The position numbers and the translations under genes are program-made. A DNA stretch of 64,000 bases, from positions 7,328,698 to 7,392,697 of the forward strand of contig OZ037765.1 in the NCBI GenBank assembly GCA_964035545.1, in the 5' to 3' direction. Below, piece after piece: positions 39,001 through 64,000 of this stretch (position 1 is the first letter of the stretch; each line of letters starts with the position of its first letter). Source of the stretch: Bugula neritina (lineage: Eukaryota; Bryozoa; Gymnolaemata; Cheilostomatida; Bugulidae). The notes beneath the pieces are model-generated. The model saw only the letters and a list, made by a program, of their open reading frames with translations. It made no database searches and was not told the DNA's origin.

Positions 39001-42000
39001 ATATTCTAAACTAAAGTAGCACCAGCTATAATAATTATACTACACGCCCATCAAGAGTTGTTATTGAAAACATCTGGAACTGCAGCTAAGATAACAGTAA
39101 CTAAATGCAAATTTATTCTTCTCCTGGATGTAATAATAATAGACAATTTTATGGCGAAACGTGATGGCATGCGTGCAGTGCGTGCTCTCACAACAGGATC
39201 ACTGACATGTGAGCGGCATTCACGTTTATCCACATCAGTCAGTTGTTATGGAGAACAATTGCTTATAATAAATCAAACACTGGTTTATATAGGGACAGGA
39301 GTGGATTGTTGAGGGTTTATAGTTCTTAATCTTCATACAAGTTACTTTCTTTTCTGCTTTTTTCATTTTACCTTTACAAGGTCAAATTAATTAGTTAATT
39401 AGCCAGGCTGTAGTAAGGTTGGTCTGTGCTGAAATTGCTTGTATATTTGCAGGTTGTCATCAACACTGAGTGGGGGGCCTTTGGAAATAATGGATGCCTA
39501 GATTTTATTGTCACAGACTACGACAGAGGAGTGGACCTCATCTCAAAAAATCCCAAAGAGCAAATGTAGGTGTAACCTTGGACTTCACTAGAAGTAGCAC
39601 AATATAGTGGTATAGGCTGTGATGCACATCTACACTGTTCATAAACATTTTAAAACTTTTTAAAAGTCCAATATGAATTAAATTAGAATATTGCAAGTCT
39701 GGGGAGATGAAATTGAGGTAGGTGCAGTAATGGAGAAATTGAGAAAAGCCTATGTGTCCTAGATTAAAAATGTAGCATAAGAAGTTATGTTGTCGCGAAA
39801 ATTTCAACCTGCGCCCCAAACCAAAATTTTATAATAACATTAAAGAACTTAGGCTATCTCAATTTCTTCACTACTGCTGTATATCTAGATATAACATCTG
39901 AGAACATCTGGTGTCTCAGCCAACTAACTCAGGTTTAAACCAGAGGTCACTACTGCCTTCATCTCAGTTACTAGACCTGTGGTTGCTAGGAACTTCATAT
40001 ATTTGCATAACACAACATTCCTCCAGCTGGATGTTTTTCTACTCCCATTCTTACACATTCAGACCAGTCACTGATTTCTTGGTTGAGATTCATGTTGCCA
40101 GCATTTTCTCAGCTACGCGTATATCTGATAACAATAATTATTATAATATATGCTAACCACAACTGTTATTTAGTGTATCAGTTTTGTTTGCTAGCAATCT
40201 TCTGTCGACCAATTAGATGATCTGATTCAATGACACACCCATGCAAGCCTTTCTCAATACTAACCGTAAACCCAGTAACACAAAGTAACACAACTAGATA
40301 TTTTTAGCTGGTTATTACAGCAAGTAGAATAATGCTGTTTACACAGAATAATAATCAAACAAAGAGACTTTGAGGTTTTGTCATTCAATTCTGGATGAGA
40401 TCAACTGTTTCTAGTTCTAGTATTTCTGGCACATAGTCATTATTTTTATCTTTTGATGGTTTATAATTTATATCATGAGGTTATGGCTGTGAATAACAGC
40501 CATTGACAGGTCATAAGCTGGAACACTCATAATTTAGTCAGCTGAGCTCTTCAATCTGTCATGGTGACAGCCTGTCATGATCATTCAGCGTGAATTCAAT
40601 GGTTTGTCCTCTTCTTTCAGCTATGAGAAGATGATATCTGGCATGTACTTGGGCGAAGTAGCCAGACAAGTGTTAGTGCGGCTGGCTAAAGATGGCTGCT
40701 TATTTAAAGGCCACATTTCCGACCAATTAAACACTCCCATGATGTTCTACACCAAATACTTATCTGAAATTGAAAGGTACGATATTTATCATATTGCTCG
40801 GCAAAAATAATATTGAACCAACTACATTTCCTTGTGTGTAATTGTACTGTATTGAATTTCTGTGCAAGATCAACATTTAGGAGCAGTAGTGGAAAAATTG
40901 AGATAACCTATGTTCTTCAATTTTATTATAAAGTTTTGGTTTGGTACATGGGTTGGCTTTGACAACAGTTTGAACTCTGTTTTCATTTGCAGCGAAGACG
41001 AGTCTGAGATTAAGAATATCAAAATGATACTGGAGGAGCTGGATATATACAACTACACCCTCCAGGACTGCATGATAATAAAGAGAGTGTGCAAAGTTGT
41101 CTCCACACGGGCAGCATATTTATCGGCAGCAGGTAACTCTATAGTCATCAGTTTTTATCAACCCAACCAGTCTTATCAGTATGTGAATATTTAGATTTAG
41201 ATTTCGACTATGTAAATTTTAGATTTGACAGTTGATGTTGACAGGAGTTGAAAAATTATCTTTTTATTTTGCTAAAAGTATGTATATTATAGTGACTTCT
41301 CCCTAGAACTGGTTATGCATGGACAACTCATGTCAAGCTATAAAATTATGTTATAGTTTCATAACCACTAACATTGCACAGCATAATAGTATTTCATAAT
41401 ATCACAAGATCCATAATTCTGATTTTAGAGAAAATATGAAACATATATATTGCATAAGTTTTGCCTGGTTTCCTTGTCAATGTCATATTCCTTTATAATT
41501 GAGTTCAAAGAAAATATTAGGTCGAAATTGCTTTTAATTGAAAACAATATGCTTTCAGCCAATATATGTAGTATTCTTCATTTACCAATTTAGATAAGTA
41601 AATGAAGAATATTATGTTATAATGCTCATTATAGCAGAATAATTAGGATAATGGGTAATGGGAAACTTCTACCATTAGTAATGGTAACATATGGCACAAA
41701 ACACTATTCTACTTGGTTCAATGCTCAATTATTTCAACACATGTAATATTAAAATCAACGTTTAAACTCAAGTCAATATCATTTCATACATAGCATTTCT
41801 CTTCTATATATACCATACTATACTCATCTTGCCTATTATTGCTTAGTTTTTCCTATAAACAAATATGTGGTGTATAAAACCACTATAGTTTTTAATAACT
41901 AAAATATTATATAACAATAATTTCTCTCATGTATAAAGTTCATAACCTGATATACTTTTGTTAATTATTTAAAGCATATATGAGTAAAAGGCTATTAAAT

Positions 42001-43501
42001 AACATTTTTACACCTGAGCTAAACAGCTAGTCTAGTGAAGTGTAATGACTGAAAATAATGATGCTCTAATAGTTTGAAACCATGATAATGTAAATAAATA
42101 AAAACCTTGAGCTAGCTGTAAACAATAAGAGTGATGCAATAATAAAAGTGTTATATAACTGATGATATAAGAATTAAATGATAGAAAAAGTTGCAAAATA
42201 ATAGTATTAATGACTTTAATAAATCTATAACCACTAATGGGAATAATAATAGTAGTGATAATGGAGTGTTGACAATAATAATGATCATGATTATTGGCTG
42301 ATGAGTCATGAATAATAATGACACCTATTTTTAGCAATTATTTTGAGTTTAGATCATTTCTAGTTCTTACATTTACTATTTGTATAGTTCTCACATATGT
42401 AAACTTGTAGGCCATACTGCAGAGTGCTTGGATTTAAAGCATGTATGCGTTAGACAATTTTACATCTTGCAAATATTTGCTAGATTTATGATTATCTGCA
42501 AACTGAAAATCTGTATTTGTAATCCCACACAGCCGTAACTCTAATTCACAAAGAAATTCTCTTTAATCTTTAGGAGTTGTCTCTCTGCTGAAGCGAGTCA
42601 ACAGGAGTTTTGTGACCGTAGCGGTGGACGGATCCTTGTACAGATACCATCCTACATTTCACGACAACATGACTGAGATGACCAAGAAACTGTTACCTGA
42701 CAGTAAGGTGGGTTTTTAAGGAGCAACTATCTTCGTAGTTGTCAAGTTTCAGGACTGCGAAAAATTGCCTGTAGACAAGCGTTTACTACTCTGTATCATA
42801 TATCTAAACAACTATCTGAAGTTTAAATATCTGAAAGTTTGAAACAAAGTGGTGATGACATTTTTTAGTTTTCACTTTTGTAAACAAAACTAAATGTGCA
42901 GCTAAAGCCTGCATACATGTGTAGCAATATACATATATACACTACACCGCAAAGTTGTTCAATAGCACACCTGCTCACTAACTAGTGATTAGAATGGATT
43001 TCACAATTCAAGGTTTTTGATTCATTTTGCACTTCCTTAGTTGAAGAAGAAATATGAGGCTATTTTTATCTCAGCCGCCAGGTGGGGGGGGGGGGTGCTA
43101 TGTAGCAGTCCTAGCTGGTCTCCTTAATTAAGCCTTTCAATTTCTATCCTTATAATATGATCTAAAACTGTTGCACAATAATGTTAATAGACACTATATC
43201 TATATTTGCACACTTATACAGGTGCACAACATCCTTGATGTATATCTGATTATAAACTAGCATTATTTTGCAAATTGAGTAGATAACTCTTGATTTTTGT
43301 CCATGATTCAATTAATTTCTAGCAAAAAAATTAAAAAATTTCAACTTTCTTTCATTAAATAAAGATAATAGACATATTCATTATAAAATACATAATACAC
43401 TTTGTTTTTCGAATTCAACCAAAATGCATAAAGTACAAAATGTACATGGTTAATTAACTGCATTCTGTTAGTAAAATATAAGAACGTAATATATATATAT
43501 A

Positions 43502-43560
<59 letters not shown>

Positions 43561-43848
43561 CAAGACAATTGGTGAAGTTAGCATACTTACACATAATATA
43601 GAGAGCATGAATTATAATCATTATTATACCCTGTTTTTGTGAGCTAATTATTAATGCAGGTATTGCGAGTTTTATGTTACATTCACATTTACTATCTGAC
43701 TTTATTATAATGAGATACTCAACTTGTAATATATATAAGTTACTTTATGTTTCAGTTTCAATTAAAGCTGTCAAATGATGGTAGTGGAGTTGGCGCAGGT
43801 TTAGTGGCTGCAATCTCAACCAGGCAAATTGCAGTCAGTCGAGGGTAG
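36065..43848 (+). CDS. HK: Hexokinase (single catalytic domain)
   Basis: ATP-dependent phosphorylation of glucose to glucose-6-phosphate, entry to glycolysis. Coding exons: 36065-36094, 36666-36828, 37127-37266, 37815-38027, 38575-38674, 38876-38949, 39453-39565, 40621-40776, 40993-41132, 42574-42707, 43756-43848; 1,356 nt, 451 aa. All hallmarks are present: phosphate loop [12 protein letters not shown], sugar site [11 protein letters not shown] with NWTKGFK, catalytic aspartate D194 in [49 protein letters not shown], adenosine-site [12 protein letters not shown] and [11 protein letters not shown]. It is a 50-kDa-type enzyme, half the length of vertebrate HK1-3, like most invertebrate and yeast hexokinases. 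The first exon encodes only [10 protein letters not shown] and lacks the hydrophobic mitochondrial-binding helix of vertebrate HK1; this exon is the least certain. Confidence 0.94.
36859..37018 (+). mobile_element. Small TIR element (MITE-like), copy 1, hexokinase intron 2
   Basis: About 160 bp. The ends are inverted: GGAGCAGTAGTGGCGAAATT at the left and the complement of GGTGCAGTAATGGAGAAATT at the right, about 30 bp each. It begins 30 bp after the exon 2 donor and fills more than half of the 298-bp intron. It shares its whole length with the inverted copy at 39721-39878. Confidence 0.85.
39721..39878 (-). mobile_element. Small TIR element, copy 2 (inverted), hexokinase intron 7
   Basis: The reverse complement of this stretch matches copy 1 end to end with scattered substitutions, including internal landmarks TTTTGGTTTGG and GCTACATTT. 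The orientation is opposite to copies 1 and 3. Confidence 0.85.
40880..40965 (+). mobile_element. Small TIR element, copy 3 (truncated), hexokinase intron 8
   Basis: Matches the left half of copy 1 (GGAGCAGTAGTGGAAAAATT to TTTTGGTTTGGTACATGGG). Similarity fades before the exon 9 acceptor at 40992. Like copy 1, it is preceded by ATTTA. Confidence 0.75.
43491..43558. repeat. (TA)n microsatellite in hexokinase intron 10
   Basis: Nearly pure TA run of about 68 bp. A G13-type homopolymer lies near 43083-43096 in the same intron. Confidence 0.9.
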
Positions 43849-44559
43849 CACACACACCGTCCCCTACCTTACTTTAATCATTTCGTCTTTTTTAAAATTA
43901 AACTTTACTATGCAACATTGAGAAAATGCCTAAGAGCTTTAGCATCTAACTTTGATTAATATCTACTTGCATTAGTCACGTGTTGGTGTTTTAACTTTAC
44001 ATTTTACATGGTTCCATCTGGTTGTGTTTATTTTGAAGTTGTCTTACTCCAATAGATATGCTACTTTACTTTTGTAGCACTACAACAAGGGCATTACTAA
44101 AACTAACGATTTTAACCTATTAATTTTTTATCTCATTTATACATCTTCTTTTTTTTAATTTACCATCGCTAACCTTTTACCATATTTACATATACTTATG
44201 CATTCTGTGGGAGAAACATTTATTTAGCTTTCTCTTACAATATATTAATACATTTTCGATTTGTTAAAATAGTGGCTATCTTTTTAATTTGCTTCTAAGA
44301 GTATAATTCTACCTCTTTTAGCTCTGTTTTATTATCACAACTGGCTGGTTTCTGGGTCTGTCAGTTCATGCTGAAACTTTATGCTTTCGCTAAGCTGATG
44401 TATTTACTAAAATGTTATACTATCTGAAAGTGAGTGCATTTGCTAAAACATGTTATAATGTTTTGACTTTTCTGCCTAACCGTATGTTGTTTGTGTTCTT
44501 AAACAATTTTTTCTCAAAACTTTTTATGCTGAACATATAATTTCCAGATCAAATACTGA

Positions 44560-44565
44560 AATAAA
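44560..44565 (+). terminator. Possible poly(A) signal of hexokinase
   Basis: The first clear AATAAA after the stop codon, about 710 nt downstream, implying a long 3' UTR. An earlier non-canonical signal is possible. Confidence 0.35.
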
Positions 44566-45477
44566 AATTGCAAAACCAGCTTCTAATCTTGCATAGTTCT
44601 TAACTTATCTTCCTTGTTGAAAATTCTATCTTATATTTCACATCCAGAGGCCAATGAGATTTAAATGAAAACAACAATGTTTTCCCATTACAGTCATAGC
44701 CCATATAATATGCATTATGCAACAAATTACTCAGCCAACCAATAGCGTGCTGCTGTTTTATTGAATGCATTTGAACTCCTTTGAATTAAGTACACAATCA
44801 AAATATTCTACTAAGTAAGCAAGGTAATAATACAACTTCCTTGTAGCTTCACTTATATCATGCTATAGCAATAATTAGCCACTGTTCAGTTTGTGTGTGG
44901 CACACTAGTATTCAAGACAGCAAAATAGAGGTGAGTAAAGTCAGCTTATGGTCGCCATATTGTAATCCATAGTTTGAAACAGCTTTCTAAACTTTGACCT
45001 TACAGTATAAGGTCAGCTGCTGCTATCAACTGTGCTAAATTCCTAAGTCAAATAGCGATTAGGCGAGTCATATTTCACAATTAGAAAGTGAGCTTCCGCA
45101 TCAATATGATTTTCAGTAAAACTACAAACTGGTATTTGGAAAAGTGAAATTAGCTGAGACTCATTACTTTTTTCAGCAGTGGTATAAATCAACTAAAGTA
45201 ATTTGATTGAGAGGTGTAAATTTTAAGCAAATTTTTGTCGTGGGTTGATGAATGCCAATTTTGAGACTAGGATTTAGTTGTATGTGCTGAGCTGTAGGAT
45301 TTGACATGTCAAACAGTTGATGTTAACACTAACAGTGAGAGACATCAATATATATATTATTAGAGTTATTTATACAGGCATGTAGCCACCCAAAAGCATT
45401 ATAGATCTGTACATATATATAAATATATGTTCGCTCTATTTTTGTACCTTATTTTTTGTAAAGCTACTGGCCGCTGG

Positions 45478-45479
<2 letters not shown>

Positions 45480-45543
<64 letters not shown>

Positions 45544-45562
45544 TATATATATATATATATAT
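45480..45562. repeat. (TA)n microsatellite, intergenic
   Basis: TA tract of roughly 80 bp with a few TTTA interruptions. Confidence 0.9.
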
Positions 45563-46103
45563 ACTAATTGTTAGTATATACTATATAGGTATGTGTTTTG
45601 GGGAGTTGCGCTGTTCCAGTAATGATGGTTGCAAAAACTACACTGTAAACTAACCAGTTGAAATCAAAATATCATGTACAAGAAGAAAATTTCCTTGTTA
45701 AAAGATATATAAATGTTATACAGATTTTTGAAACTTGCCATTATAAAAGCTACATGTATAGCAGCAATGGCAATTAGAGAAAATATATGCAAAACTCCAA
45801 CAAACAATGTGGGGTATTCATTGTCATAATATACACTCCATAACAAATCTATTGAAAAAAAGACAATTTTACATTATTTGTGCATAAATAAAACTACTAG
45901 GGATGCTATAGTTTGGTAACAAGTTGCTTCCCCTTATTCACTGTCAATTGAAGGGATGTCAAGAGGATTGATTTAGTTTTTGTATGTGTTGTCAGAAAGC
46001 TGCCTTCAGATTAGAATAAGCTCCGCAAATCAGCTGACAGTATTTAAAAAGCAACAGCCCACATCTATTTCCTCATACTATAGTACTAGTCAGAGCAGTT
46101 AAA

Positions 46104-54174
<8,071 letters not shown>

Positions 54175-54436
54175 TTATTAAAAAAATTAGCTGTACGCAG
54201 CGCTTCTACAATTTGTTTGACAATTGATTTTGTTCCAGTATAAGTTCATTTTAAAAGTTCATGTATCATAGTAAGTTGTGATTAATCTAAAACTGTTGTT
54301 TAAAAAATTGGCTTCAATTGAAAGCTTTTATTGTGTCTAACTTTGTATTGTATTATAAACAATTAGAGAATATATTGCAGTCCTATATGTTAGCCATGTA
54401 TTATTAATTTCTTTGTTGGCATTTTATTTAGTATAA

Positions 54437-54442
54437 AATAAA
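54437..54442 (+). terminator. Probable poly(A) signal of the first PAK gene
   Basis: AATAAA about 263 nt after the stop codon. The rest of the 1.8-kb spacer up to 55999 shows no supportable exon. Confidence 0.5.
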
Positions 54443-55999
54443 AACTAAACTTGCTTGGATGATATTTTGCTCACTCCACAAACTAATTCTGATTTTACTT
54501 TTATGGTATACAAAACGACTATTACTGCCTTGCTACATGTTTGTTGCTATATTTATGTTTGTGAAACTATCAATTTTAATTGTAATCTCATACATCTTTT
54601 CCACTTACTTTTGAACAAACCAATAAAACTGGTAATAGTAGTACATTGTTATAAGCAGTTGATATTATATTTGTTATTTTAATAAACCGACTTTTTTCAA
54701 ATTGATTGACAGTTTAACATTATGCAAATCACAGCTAGATCATTTATTCGTAACATATTGTATACTAGAAGCTCCAAAATAAATATATTATTTTATTTTG
54801 TCATTCAAACTGCAATTAAACGAAGTTGCGCTAGCTCTGCTTAAAAAAGAAAAACACAGTTATGGCAGGCTAAATAGACTTTTTTAAAAGCTAGATGAGA
54901 AATATTCAATAAAACACTAATTTAGGAAAGAGGTTCTAAAATGCATTAGTTATGTTGTTGAAATATTTTGTAATTTATTCAACAATATGTTCAAGTCAAA
55001 ACGATTTGTTTATCAAGTAAAACCACAACCAATCTTACCCAATTGTATTTTTAATAACCAATACAACTATTCTTTAGAAATTGGATATTTATAGAAAATA
55101 TGTTTGTCACAAAATTAGACCTATATTGCATGTAGGCTTTCAATATAAAAACAAAATTCTAAGTGATTGACTGCATGTATACAATACTCTGCCTTAATAC
55201 CTTACAGACAATACACACATTACTAATCACTATGGCAGTGTTATACACTCCATAATATACCTGGTAGCCATATATCCTGTCTTAATCAATTATACTGGAG
55301 TTGCTAGGCATGAAGCCATTAAATATTTACTACATCTATTCTAAAAGTGTTTAAAAAGTTTATGAGGCTGAGATAAATGGAGGCTTAGTTTTCAACGTTC
55401 TTAGTTTCCCTTTGAGGAAGAGGTGCACAGATGATAAAGTTATGTTAGATTTTCTTAAACTGTTATGACATAAGCAGCATATAGGTTTGTTTATGAGAAA
55501 TCGGCTCTATACTAAGAAATAGGAACATGATGTAATTTATTTACATTATTTTGTTGGTGACTTTGGTTAAATTATGTTTTGCAAGTTTACATGAAATGTC
55601 AGTAAATTTGGCTGATTGTTGCTTGCTACAAAAAAGGCTAATTTTTAGGTTGATTGGCGAGAAGACTAGATTCGTTTTATGGGTGAACTGCTACAAAAAG
55701 GATACAACTTAATTACCAATGAACACGTACTTTTAGCTGTAGTGTGGGGCATTACCTCACTTTTACACTTCAATGACGCCTGTCATGTTGATAAGGTTTT
55801 CACGGCACTCCTATAACCGTATAGAAAGTAGTATTACTTGTCCAGGAAGTAACAACAGTTTTGTTTTATAAATAACTTAGTGGAAGAGTAATTGCTTCAT
55901 TAATTCAAAGCACTGCTTAGAAGATCCCTGCTTGCTGGTAACTAGTGCCAAGTTAGTTATAAGACCAGGAACTGATTATAGCAGGTCACTTGTACCAGA

Positions 56000-61330
<5,331 letters not shown>

Positions 61331-61499
61331 CTCAATAGAACACAATCGGCCTAAAAACTCTTAGACTATTGATTTTTATGATTTTTCTTGTGATTTTCTG
61401 ACTACTCATTATAGGTTAGAGTGTTTTAAAGTTACTAACTTATACTAATATTGTTTAGTTGTGACTGAGATGGAGGAAACAAACTTTTTATTTATATGT

Positions 61500-61568
61500 T
61501 CTATAGTAGATTATATAATATATATTATATAATGGATTATATAATATATATTATATAATGGATTATAT
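61500..61568. repeat. Palindromic AT-rich tandem repeat
   Basis: About two and a half copies of a 27-bp unit (TTATATAATATATATTATA plus TAATGGA) in the 3' UTR of the second PAK-like gene. Each unit is self-complementary. Confidence 0.8.
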
Positions 61569-61678
61569 ACATAAATGTCACTTATAACATTTGCATTGTG
61601 TCATTTTTCCTGTACTAGAAAATGTTCTATGTATGTTTTACCTCACTTCCTGTTTGAGTGTCTAGACTTATATTAAAT

Positions 61679-61684
61679 AATAAA
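61679..61684 (+). terminator. Probable poly(A) signal of the second PAK-like gene
   Basis: AATAAA (within AATAATAAAG) about 350 nt after the stop codon. Confidence 0.5.
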
Positions 61685-61731
61685 GTTGTCATCAGATACT
61701 TTGATGTCAACTTTGGCCTCAACCTCACTTA

Positions 61732-61946
61732 AACTCACGCAAGTTTATATAAGTCGCTATCCCTGTGAGAAACCCCTGATGGAAAGGGTTTTTGTTAGAA
61801 CGGGCTAAGGACTTGTTTAAATGAGGCACAGGAGCAATTATGACTGGATGCTCTTCCAAACATCACCAATGGCCTTTGTCAATTCGAACCAATGACTTCG
61901 TGTTCACAAAGCAAACGCTTTAACCCCTAGACCACGGCTGCTCCCT
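61732..61946 (-). mobile_element. tRNA-derived SINE, copy 2 (intergenic)
   Basis: Same element as at 2332-2547, flanked by an exact 13-bp duplication TCAACCTCACTTA at 61719-61731 and 61947-61959. On the minus strand the A box (TGGTCTAGGGG) is kept, but the B box is eroded at its last two bases (GGTTCGAATTG) and a few bases next to it are missing. This copy is therefore probably inactive. Confidence 0.9.
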
Positions 61947-61959
61947 TCAACCTCACTTA

Positions 61960-63908
61960 CTCCTTTTCTATATAATGTGCATGTGACTTCGCTACTAGCA
62001 TGTGACTCACATGTGAGTAGCCAAGTCACAAATGGGTAGTCTAGTCTCAAGTGAGCCTTTTATGTACAGAAGCTGCTTCATTCATAATAAACATGGAAGT
62101 TCGAATTTCATTTCAGAATTAAAGATATCAATTTTAATACAATGCAGTGGAGGCTATTTAGGCATAATTAGAGTTTCTTCTCCCAGATCATTCGATTGTC
62201 CTCCACATGTGTGCATTTTCAACACATATATTACAAAACAATATGCTGACAAATTAATAATCATAAAAAAGTAATTTACAAGTTATAACAAGTTAAAAAT
62301 GAAGCTAAGTGCTTTTGACTCAATCTTTCATTGTTTTCGCTTTGTGAGCTCTGATGAAAAGCTGTACACTTATAGTAGATGTAGTTGTGTGTCTATAATC
62401 TGTTTGTGATTGTTTACTGCATGTTGTCAATACAAAACAATAACACCACACTGCATAAATATATCAGTTTATTGGAAATTGAACTGCTACTGAGCGATCA
62501 CCTAAACTTCTGACATTTCTTGTTCAACCCTGATAAAGCCGATGATTTTATTGTATTGTGCATGACACTCTTTTGTTTTCTCGTGATAAGCAAACAGCTC
62601 ATAACCGTAATAAAATGAGCAAAAATCAATTTTGTATTTTTCAAAAGAAGTGCAGTGTGTGATTGAATACAGAGTAATGGTTGCTGCGTATTGATTATTA
62701 GATAGTTGCTGTCGCAGGTATCTTCAGCTGACTTTACCTGAAGTTAGTACGTAGCTGCCTTCTTGGGAATCAGTGCTGCTTTCTCATTATTTAGAGCTTG
62801 TTGTCCCCTTCTTAACAGTTTGGAAATCAGCTAACTCTCTATGCCGCGCGTGGTAAAAGTAAGTTATGTTGTTGTATAGAACGTGAATTTTCACCATCTG
62901 TTTGGAGATTTATCTATAGTGAACTATACAAGGTTAACTTGACAAACTATTTAACCATTTCGTTTTTTTCTTTTGTTTACACAATCACACTCACCTCTCC
63001 ACCAATCTCAAGAAAGCAAAAAATATATTTCTTTGCTTTTTTGAGGTTAGGGGGACATTTGGGTGTGATTGTGTATGGCTCCTATAGCAAGTTTCATGAC
63101 TTAGCACACTCTTTAACTAGTGAGGTAAAGCTACAGAAGATGTCATATGTGTCACATGAATACGCTAAGAAATTCCATGACTAGTCAAAGGCACACAGCA
63201 TAAAATATACAACCTATAACATAATAACTTAACATCATAGGTAATATAATATGAAATTTCAGATTGTCATATGAGATTTTAGCTACCAATTTCCTTGTTG
63301 ATGTCCACAAACTGCCCTATAAAAGACTGTTATTTCCAGATACTTTGAAGCTTATTTTAGGTGTTCAAATATTGTAAATTGTTTCAATTTGAATATTGTT
63401 AAATATTTAAATTTTAAATAAACTAAATAAGCTGGAATCAGGCTTTTATATACAGCTTTTACTATAAAAGATTCAAAGCGATTTTCAATTAAGTATGCCT
63501 ATTCATCTCAAAATTATAGACTTTGGCACTAAAGCCTAGTTATTACAACTTGATGTGAAAATAGTTGTTTAAACAATATAACTGTCACTTAGGCTAATTA
63601 TTATATAGTTGCCATGCCACCGGTAATACAATATTAGCCATCAAATCAAACAAATACATGCATCAAACGATTGATGGATACTAAAATTTAGACTCAGTTT
63701 GATAGAGTTAAGCAGCTATATGAAAGAGTCATATAGGGTGTGTTTAAGTTTATAATAACAGCTGTAATGACTGTATTCGAATTACATAAGATGAGGAAGT
63801 TACATAGTTACTTATATCTAGAATGCTATTGCCATAGATGTGGACCAATCTACATATCAAATCGTTTGACCAAGTCTAATAAGCACCTGAGTTGAAGTTA
63901 TATTCAAA
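61960..63908. other. Spacer upstream of the last gene
   Basis: No supportable exon. AT-rich sequence; the only locally GC-rich point is GCCGCGCGTGG near 62845, which could mark a promoter or 5' UTR exon but is not backed by anything else. Confidence 0.5.
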
Positions 63909-64000
63909 ATGGATGGTAAATCTGCCACTGCTGCAGCCGTTCCTTCCACTGTCACTGCAAAGACATGCTCTAACTGTAAACTCTCAGTAGCCCAACCACC
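63909..64000 (+). CDS. 5' end of an unidentified gene (cut by window end)
   Basis: Open frame from an ATG in good context (AAAATGG) to the window edge: 30 complete codons. The peptide starts MDGKSATAAAVPSTVTAKT and then has CSNCKLSVAQPP, a CxxC pair that could open a zinc-binding module. Too short to name a family. The reading is supported only by start context, non-random composition and the CxxC. Confidence 0.45.
   Translation, partial: MDGKSATAAAVPSTVTAKTCSNCKLSVAQP

Larger units (their letters stand above)
43849..46103. other. Spacer between hexokinase and the first PAK gene
   Basis: Holds the hexokinase 3' UTR, AT-rich sequence without supportable exons and a (TA)n tract. A TATTTAAA sequence at 46041-46048, about 60 bp before the PAK start codon, could act as a TATA element (inference). 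Confidence 0.55.

Noticed and set aside
62939-63184. 81-codon plus-strand open frame
   Set aside because: No splice-consistent neighbours or domain; hydrophobic AT-driven composition typical of chance frames in this window.

Overview
This is a eukaryotic, almost certainly animal, nuclear window. It is AT-rich, and its genes are split into 7 to 12 coding exons by mostly short GT-AG introns. It carries tRNA-derived SINEs, small inverted-repeat elements and minisatellites in introns and spacers. Protein-level similarity to human orthologues is high, but the sequence is not vertebrate. An invertebrate, possibly a lophotrochozoan, is my guess and is not proven. I assembled every gene model by hand from splice signals, reading phase and recognised protein families. 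Each complete coding chain sums to a multiple of three.

Layout: (1) 929-9658, minus: drebrin-like actin-binding adaptor (DBNL/Abp1), 11 coding exons. (2) 11954-22246, plus, divergent from DBNL: a 1,217-residue nuclear protein with two separated Ski/Sno-like modules. (3) 25703-28872, plus: APIP/MtnB, methylthioribulose-1-phosphate dehydratase. (4) 29217-35392, minus, tail to tail with APIP: PUM3 (Puf6-type ribosome-biogenesis factor). (5) 36065-43848, plus, head to head with PUM3: a single-domain hexokinase. (6) 46104-54174 and (7) 56000-61330, plus, in tandem: two p21-activated-kinase-like genes. The first has an eroded CRIB; the second has no recognisable CRIB and an altered kinase core. (8) 63909 to the window end, plus: the first 30 codons of another gene.

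The genes do not form one pathway. They cover actin and Rho-GTPase signalling (DBNL, the two PAKs), core metabolism (hexokinase, APIP in methionine salvage), ribosome assembly (PUM3) and probable transcriptional regulation (the Ski-like protein). No prokaryotic, viral or CRISPR system was seen.

The most interesting points are: a GC-AG intron in PUM3, forced by reading frame and family alignment; a 17-bp minisatellite in PAK intron 2 with about 36 copies of an optimal U1-binding 5' splice-site octamer; inverted copies of one small TIR element around hexokinase exons; a foldback element in APIP; two SINEs with exact 13-bp target duplications; erosion of the PAK regulatory domain after tandem duplication; and a divergent Ski-superfamily protein.
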